Below are positions 58,985-62,546 of a stretch of DNA of 62,546 bases, one piece after another. Source of the stretch: Anaerofilum sp. An201 (GTDB lineage: Bacteria > Bacillota > Clostridia > Oscillospirales > Ruminococcaceae); contig NZ_NFJT01000019.1 in NCBI RefSeq assembly GCF_002160015.1, forward strand, positions 1-62,546, given 5' to 3'. Under the pieces are notes generated by a model, which ran no database searches, was not told the DNA's origin, and worked only from the letters and a program-made list of their open reading frames with translations. Numbering within the stretch: position 1 is the stretch's first letter; each line of letters begins with the position of its first letter. The translations under genes were made by a program, and so were the position numbers.

Positions 58985-60313
58985 TTACAGAGCCATGTTG
59001 CCGTGCTTCTTGGGCAGGCGCTGGGTGCGCTTGGTGGACAGCATGTCCAGCGCGGCGGTCAGGGTGGCGTGCAGGGTGGCGGGGTCGGCCACGAAGTCGG
59101 CCAGGCCGGCGGCCACAGCGGCCTCGGCGGAGCAGGCAGAAGCGGCATACTCGGCGGCCTTGCGCTCGGTATCCTTCACGATGTTGGTGCCGGCTTCCAG
59201 CTCGTCCTTATACAGGACGGTGGCGGCCACCTTGGGCTCCACGGCGCTGATCACGCAGCCGTTCAGGGCGATGGTGAGGTCGGCGTTGCACAGGGCGGTG
59301 TAGACAGGGCCCACGGCGGTGCCGGCCACGATGGCCACCTTGGCGGTGGTGGCGTCGGCGTAAGTAGCGGCCAGACGGGCAGCCTCGCGGATGCCGCCGG
59401 CCAGGTCCTCGCTGCTGCTCTTGGCAAAGCCCGGGGTGTTGACCAGGGTCACAACGGGGATGCTGAAGGCGTCGCACAGGCGCACGAAACGGGCGATCTT
59501 GGAGACGCTCTCGTGGTCCAGCGCACGGTCGGCGGTGGTGACAACGCCCACAGTGCTGCCGTTCACGGTGCCCAGCGCGGTGTAGGCGTTCTTGCCGAAG
59601 GCGCCGTAGAACTCGAAGTCGCGGCCGTCGTCGATCAGGGCCGCGCCGGCCTTGATGCGGCAGTATTTTCCCATATCCAGCGCGCTGGCGGGAGGAGCAA
59701 AGTCGAACACGGCGGGGCTGGACAGGTTGTTGGAGGGCAGCAGGGCGACCACATCGGCGGCGGCCTTCACAGCCAGCTCCACGTTCTCGTACACAGCGGT
59801 GGCAACGCCCGCCTCGGCGGCGAACGCAGCGCTGCCGGCGCCTTCCACCTTGTCGCCGGCGGCGGCGCTGGTGAAGGGGGCGGACAGGAACAGCTCGGCT
59901 TCTTTGGCCATCAGGCACACATCGGCGCTGGCGGCCTGCACGGCGGCGGTGCCGGCGCACACGCCGGTGACCACGGCCACCTGGGGCACAACGCCCGAGA
60001 GCTTGGCAATGGCGGCGGTGACGCTGGCGCTGCCGGCCAGAGCGCCCAGGCCTTCCTCCAGCTTTGCGCCCACCGAGTTGTAGAAGGTGACGACGGGGTT
60101 GCCGGTCTTGGCAGCCATATCCAGCACCTTTACGGTCTTTTCGGCGTCTTTGGCGCACACGGCGCTGCCGTCCTGACAGACAGCATACACCGGCTGGCCG
60201 TTTGCGCTGCCGAACGCGGCGGTCACCGCGCTCTCGTGGAACAGCGTGGTGTATGCGCCTTCGTCGTAGAATGTCGCAAGGATCTCAGCCTTGCCAAACT
60301 TTGTAGAAGCCAT
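58985..60313 (-). CDS. Acyl-CoA carboxyltransferase subunit (12S/MmdA-like), shortened
   Basis: A 442-residue crotonase-fold carboxyltransferase. The N-half shows VVTFYNSVGAKLEEGLGAL, SGVVPQVAVVTGVCAGTAAV; the C-half VVTLVNTPGFAKSSSEDLAGGIREAARL. Usual MmdA/12S chains have about 510 residues; this one lacks roughly the first 50 and several loops, and the usual SGGARIQEG is NSVGAKLEEG. It may accept a different acyl-CoA, for example acetyl-CoA or malonyl-CoA. AGGAGG lies seven bases ahead of the ATG at 60311-60313. First gene of the operon. Confidence 0.85.
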   Translation of the reverse strand: MASTKFGKAEILATFYDEGAYTTLFHESAVTAAFGSANGQPVYAVCQDGSAVCAKDAEKTVKVLDMAAKTGNPVVTFYNSVGAKLEEGLGALAGSASVTAAIAKLSGVVPQVAVVTGVCAGTAAVQAASADVCLMAKEAELFLSAPFTSAAAGDKVEGAGSAAFAAEAGVATAVYENVELAVKAAADVVALLPSNNLSSPAVFDFAPPASALDMGKYCRIKAGAALIDDGRDFEFYGAFGKNAYTALGTVNGSTVGVVTTADRALDHESVSKIARFVRLCDAFSIPVVTLVNTPGFAKSSSEDLAGGIREAARLAATYADATTAKVAIVAGTAVGPVYTALCNADLTIALNGCVISAVEPKVAATVLYKDELEAGTNIVKDTERKAAEYAASACSAEAAVAAGLADFVADPATLHATLTAALDMLSTKRTQRLPKKHGNMAL

Positions 60314-60354
60314 GAACAGCCCTCCTGCATTTTGCAAAATTCAAAGTTAAGAAT

Positions 60355-60383
60355 ATTATACTATTTTGACAATTTAATAACAA
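60355..60383 (-). promoter_or_regulatory. Transcarboxylase promoter with candidate Rex site
   Basis: TTGTTA, 17 bases, TATAAT on the minus strand. The 18-mer TTGACAATTTAATAACAA (60366-60383, plus strand) covers the -35 and resembles the clostridial Rex operator TTGTTAA-N4-TTAACAA, with one half nearly exact. Confidence 0.6.
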
Positions 60384-60404
60384 GTGGGGAGACCACTTTT
60401 TTCG

Positions 60405-60758
60405 CTAAAAATCTTTGCACGAATGGAACAATTTTTTGTTTTCGAGAATATCCGGCCCGTTTTTGAACATCACCTGTTTCCAATAGGCAAGGCGCGGACT
60501 GTCCGGATTGATGCAAAACGACACAGCCCCGCGGTTTTCCCCGGCGGCCACCGCCGCGCGCACCGCGCCGTCCACCAGCGACGGGTCGGCCAGCTGTTCG
60601 TCCAGCACCCAGGTGACGCCGTTTTCCACCTTGTACAGGAAATTGCCCAGATACTGCGGCCCGTCCATGACCACATATCCTTCCACCGGCCCGGAGAACC
60701 GCCCGGCATTGATCTCGTCCAGCACGGCGGGCTGGTCGATGGGGCGCATGGCGATCAT
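60405..60758 (-). CDS. Small uncharacterised protein coupled to rluB
   Basis: A 117-residue protein starting MIAMRPIDQPAVLDEINAG; its ATG overlaps the rluB stop (ATGA at 60755-60758). The strands YVVMDGPQYLGNFLYKVENGVTWV and a helix with VDGAVRAAVAAGENRG resemble half of a GNAT fold, but the acetyl-CoA loop is not evident. I do not assign a function. Confidence 0.65.
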   Translation of the reverse strand: MIAMRPIDQPAVLDEINAGRFSGPVEGYVVMDGPQYLGNFLYKVENGVTWVLDEQLADPSLVDGAVRAAVAAGENRGAVSFCINPDSPRLAYWKQVMFKNGPDILENKKLFHSCKDF

Positions 60759-61579
60759 CGGCGCGCGCCTCCCTTTTTCTGCTTTGCGCGCACCGGGCGC
60801 GGCGCGGCGGCGGCCGCCTGCTGCTGCTGGGTGCGGGCGCGCGCCTTGCCCTTCACGGCGGCGGCGCGCAGGGCGGCCACCTCGCTCCGGGTCAGCTCGC
60901 GGTACTGGCCCGGCTGGAGCATGCCCAGCTTCACCGCGCCCATCGCGCTGCGGCGCAGGCGGATCACCTCGAGGCCCACCGCCTCGCACATGCGGCGGAT
61001 CTGGCGGTTCTTGCCCTCGCGGATGGTCATCTCCAGCACGGTGCGGCCCGGCTCGTCGGCCACCACCTGGATCACCGCCGGCTGGGTGGTGGTGCCGTCG
61101 TCCAGCGTGACGCCCTGGGTCAATTGCAGCACCTGCTGCTCGGTGGCGTGGGGGCGCACCGTCACGCGGTACAGCTTGCTGACGCCGTGGGACGGATGGG
61201 TGAGCAGGTTGGCAAACTCGCCGTCGTTGGTGAACAGCAGCATGCCCTCGCTGTCCTTGTCCAGCCGCCCGATGGGGAACACCCGCACCGGCACGTCGCT
61301 CACCAGGTCCATCACCGTCTTGCGGCCGCGCTCGTCGCTGGTGGTGGTGATATAGCCGCGCGGCTTATACAGCATGATATACATCTTTTCCTGCACGCGG
61401 GGGATGTAGACACGCTGGCCGTCCACCGTCAGCAGATCGCGGGCGGTGTCCATCTTGTCGCCCAGCGACACCGGGCGGCCGTTCAGCTTGACACGGCCTT
61501 CCCGGATGATCTGCTCGGCGGCGCGGCGGCTGCACACGCCCTGCTCGGACAACACTTTCTGGATTCTTACGTCTCTCAT
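60755..61579 (-). CDS. rluB: Ribosomal pseudouridine synthase, RluB/RsuA family
   Basis: A 274-residue enzyme. An S4 RNA-binding domain (1-60: RIQKVLSEQGVCSRRAAEQIIREGRV) is followed by the catalytic core with GRLDKDSEGMLLFTNDGE, containing the active Asp, and GKNRQIRRMCEAVG. The last 45 residues are a basic Ala/Gln-rich tail. Large-subunit rRNA is the likely target. It overlaps ytfJ by four bases. Confidence 0.93.
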   Translation of the reverse strand: MRDVRIQKVLSEQGVCSRRAAEQIIREGRVKLNGRPVSLGDKMDTARDLLTVDGQRVYIPRVQEKMYIMLYKPRGYITTTSDERGRKTVMDLVSDVPVRVFPIGRLDKDSEGMLLFTNDGEFANLLTHPSHGVSKLYRVTVRPHATEQQVLQLTQGVTLDDGTTTQPAVIQVVADEPGRTVLEMTIREGKNRQIRRMCEAVGLEVIRLRRSAMGAVKLGMLQPGQYRELTRSEVAALRAAAVKGKARARTQQQQAAAAAPRPVRAKQKKGGARR

Positions 61580-61974
61580 TCTGTCTCTCCTGTGGGGGGT
61601 TCGGGCTTATCCTTTTTGATAAGGCCGGTGATCTTGTCGAACATTTCCGGCATCAGGCTGAGGGCCCGGTCGATGTTGTTGGAGGTGTCGGTGAGCTGGA
61701 TCATGCGCACGTTGGCCCCCGGCTGGATCACCAGGAAGCCCACCGGCGACACCGTCACACCGGCGCTGCTGCCGCCGCCGAACAGGTCCTTCGCGGTCTT
61801 GTTGGGCAGGTCGGACCCGCCGGACACAAACCCGAAGGTGATCTTGGACACTGGCAGGATGGTGGTGCCGTCGGGCAGGTTGATGGGGCTGCCCACCACC
61901 GTGTTGGAATCCACCATCTGTTTGATTTTTTCCAGGGTGACGTCCATCAGGCCCCGGATGGGATGCTCTGCCAT
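61576..61974 (-). CDS. ytfJ: Spore protein YtfJ (GerW family)
   Basis: A 132-residue protein. MAEHPIRGLMDVTLEKIKQMVD at the start and GFVSGGSDLP, GGGSSAGVTVSPVGFLVI later are the YtfJ/GerW pattern. In Bacillus it helps spore germination. AAGGAGGAG precedes the ATG. The DUF2953 gene upstream is its usual neighbour (ytfI in Bacillus), which supports both calls. Confidence 0.92.
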   Translation of the reverse strand: MAEHPIRGLMDVTLEKIKQMVDSNTVVGSPINLPDGTTILPVSKITFGFVSGGSDLPNKTAKDLFGGGSSAGVTVSPVGFLVIQPGANVRMIQLTDTSNNIDRALSLMPEMFDKITGLIKKDKPEPPTGETE

Positions 61975-62071
61975 CGCAAACTCCTCCTTACTGTTCCGAT
62001 AAAAACGATTGATTTTTTGCCAATTTCATATACATTGCGTTGGATAACAAAGGATTTATACAGCCTGTTCA

Positions 62072-62546
62072 CTATTCCGACCGGCTTTGACGGAAAAACG
62101 CCACCGCCGCAGCCAGCAGAAAGACCGGACTGGCGGCCACCCGCAGCCGGATATGGCCCTGCTGTTTGCAGGCGCCCAGAAAGTCCGGCGCGAAGTAGAG
62201 CCGGCGCAGACGGAACCGGAACAGGTGCGCGGCCAGGGCGCACAAGGTCCCCACCCGGGCGTTCCACTTCCCGGCGGACAGGGCGGTGTCGGCGGCGTCC
62301 TGCCCCTCTACCGGCCACTCGACCCACAGCGACACCCAGATCCCCTTGCAGGCCACCCGGGCCGCCGCGCCCGCGGCCGACAGCGTGTGCAGCAGGCGGG
62401 AGAGCTTTCCCTCGCCGGGCAGTTGCTGCGAAGGCGGCGATGCGGACGGCGCCGCCGGTGGGGGCGGAGCCGGTTTTGGGGGCGTGCCGGGCAGCGGCGC
62501 CGTCCGCATCGCCGCCTTCGCAGCAACTGCCCGGCGAGGGAAAGCT
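62072..62546 (-). CDS. DUF2953 (YtfI-like) protein, 5' end outside the window
   Basis: The frame is open to the window end. The C-terminal part (GQDAADTALSAGKWNARVGTL, RLRRLYFAPDFLG and a final hydrophobic segment) matches the DUF2953 pattern and the gene sits ahead of ytfJ as in Bacillus. The upstream part is Pro-rich. The last 144 bases contain a 53-bp inverted repeat that reaches the final base, so the true sequence before about residue SQQLPGEGK may be missing or replaced. The ATG at 62509 lies inside that repeat and should not be trusted. Confidence 0.65.
   Translation of the reverse strand, partial: AFPRRAVAAKAAMRTAPLPGTPPKPAPPPPAAPSASPPSQQLPGEGKLSRLLHTLSAAGAAARVACKGIWVSLWVEWPVEGQDAADTALSAGKWNARVGTLCALAAHLFRFRLRRLYFAPDFLGACKQQGHIRLRVAASPVFLLAAAVAFFRQSRSE
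62403..62546. repeat. 53-bp perfect inverted repeat at the window end
   Basis: 62403-62455 is the exact reverse complement of 62494-62546, with 38 bases between. The right arm stops at the last base of the window. A fold-back assembly artefact is the simplest reading. Confidence 0.9.

Overview
The window looks like a chromosomal segment, probably a whole contig because a fold-back repeat sits exactly at its right end. The likely source is a GC-rich, gut-associated member of the Clostridia, most plausibly Oscillospiraceae/Ruminococcaceae of the Faecalibacterium-Gemmiger-Subdoligranulum type. The evidence is indirect: Firmicutes gene content (YtrA, YesM/YesN, Rex, SpoIIID, YtfJ, DUF134), strong AGGAGG ribosome sites, TTGACA-17-TATAAT promoters, an LPxTG-like anchored mucin glycosidase, and a palindromic intergenic repeat of a kind I associate with these genera. 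SpoIIID and YtfJ suggest sporulation ancestry. No phage, plasmid, CRISPR or transposase gene was seen.

Layout. 1-870: an AT-richer edge with terminators, a GNAT acetyltransferase and a tiny promoter/20-codon ORF/terminator unit upstream of it. 930-2873: a YtrA-type repressor with an ABC exporter. 2894-15964: a nearly complete purine operon on the minus strand (order of transcription: Cys-rich 44-residue peptide, purE, purF, purM, purN, purO-type IMP cyclohydrolase, AICAR transformylase, a 14-or-so-TM membrane protein, purD, purL). 16043-20470: ybaK, a DAHP synthase behind a Tyr/Phe-rich leader peptide with a terminator/antiterminator pair, cysK-cysE, and a lipoprotein cyclophilin. 20551-32555: spoIIID, a 2170-residue GH101 mucin O-glycanase anchored to the wall, a YesM/YesN two-component pair and a divergent sugar-binding lipoprotein. 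32733-37076: a PIN-like protein, and an ECF sigma/membrane protein/ABC exporter operon. 37344-44803: galactokinase with a divergent AraC regulator, an orphan binding lipoprotein, RlmD, an aspartate-dehydrogenase-like enzyme, a kinase-like protein, tRNA-Thr, and a NifX-like/DUF134 pair. 44968-53546: assorted metabolic and housekeeping genes (HAD phosphatase, HD hydrolase, lysA, GNAT, iron alcohol dehydrogenase, asparaginase, DUF3795, YdcF-like, TepA). 53735-56237: isocitrate dehydrogenase, Rex and thymidine kinase. 57108-60383: a three-gene biotin-dependent transcarboxylase operon with a possible Rex site. 60405-62546: RluB, YtfJ and a DUF2953 gene running off the end.

How the genes work together. 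The purine block can convert PRPP-derived intermediates to IMP using a split AICAR transformylase/IMP cyclohydrolase pair; purC, purK and purB are not in the window. The aroF leader offers feedback control of aromatic amino acid entry by translation-coupled attenuation. GH101, YesMN and the binding protein look like a sensing and degradation module for host mucin O-glycans, and galK with its AraC regulator could use the released galactose. Rex (NADH/NAD sensing) may control the transcarboxylase.

The strongest candidates for something undescribed are the aroF leader-peptide attenuator, the cysteine-rich peptide with competing hairpins at the head of the purine operon, the promoter/small ORF/terminator unit before the first GNAT gene, and the stand-alone transcarboxylase operon. 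All functional statements rest on reading motifs and context by eye; no database search was possible.
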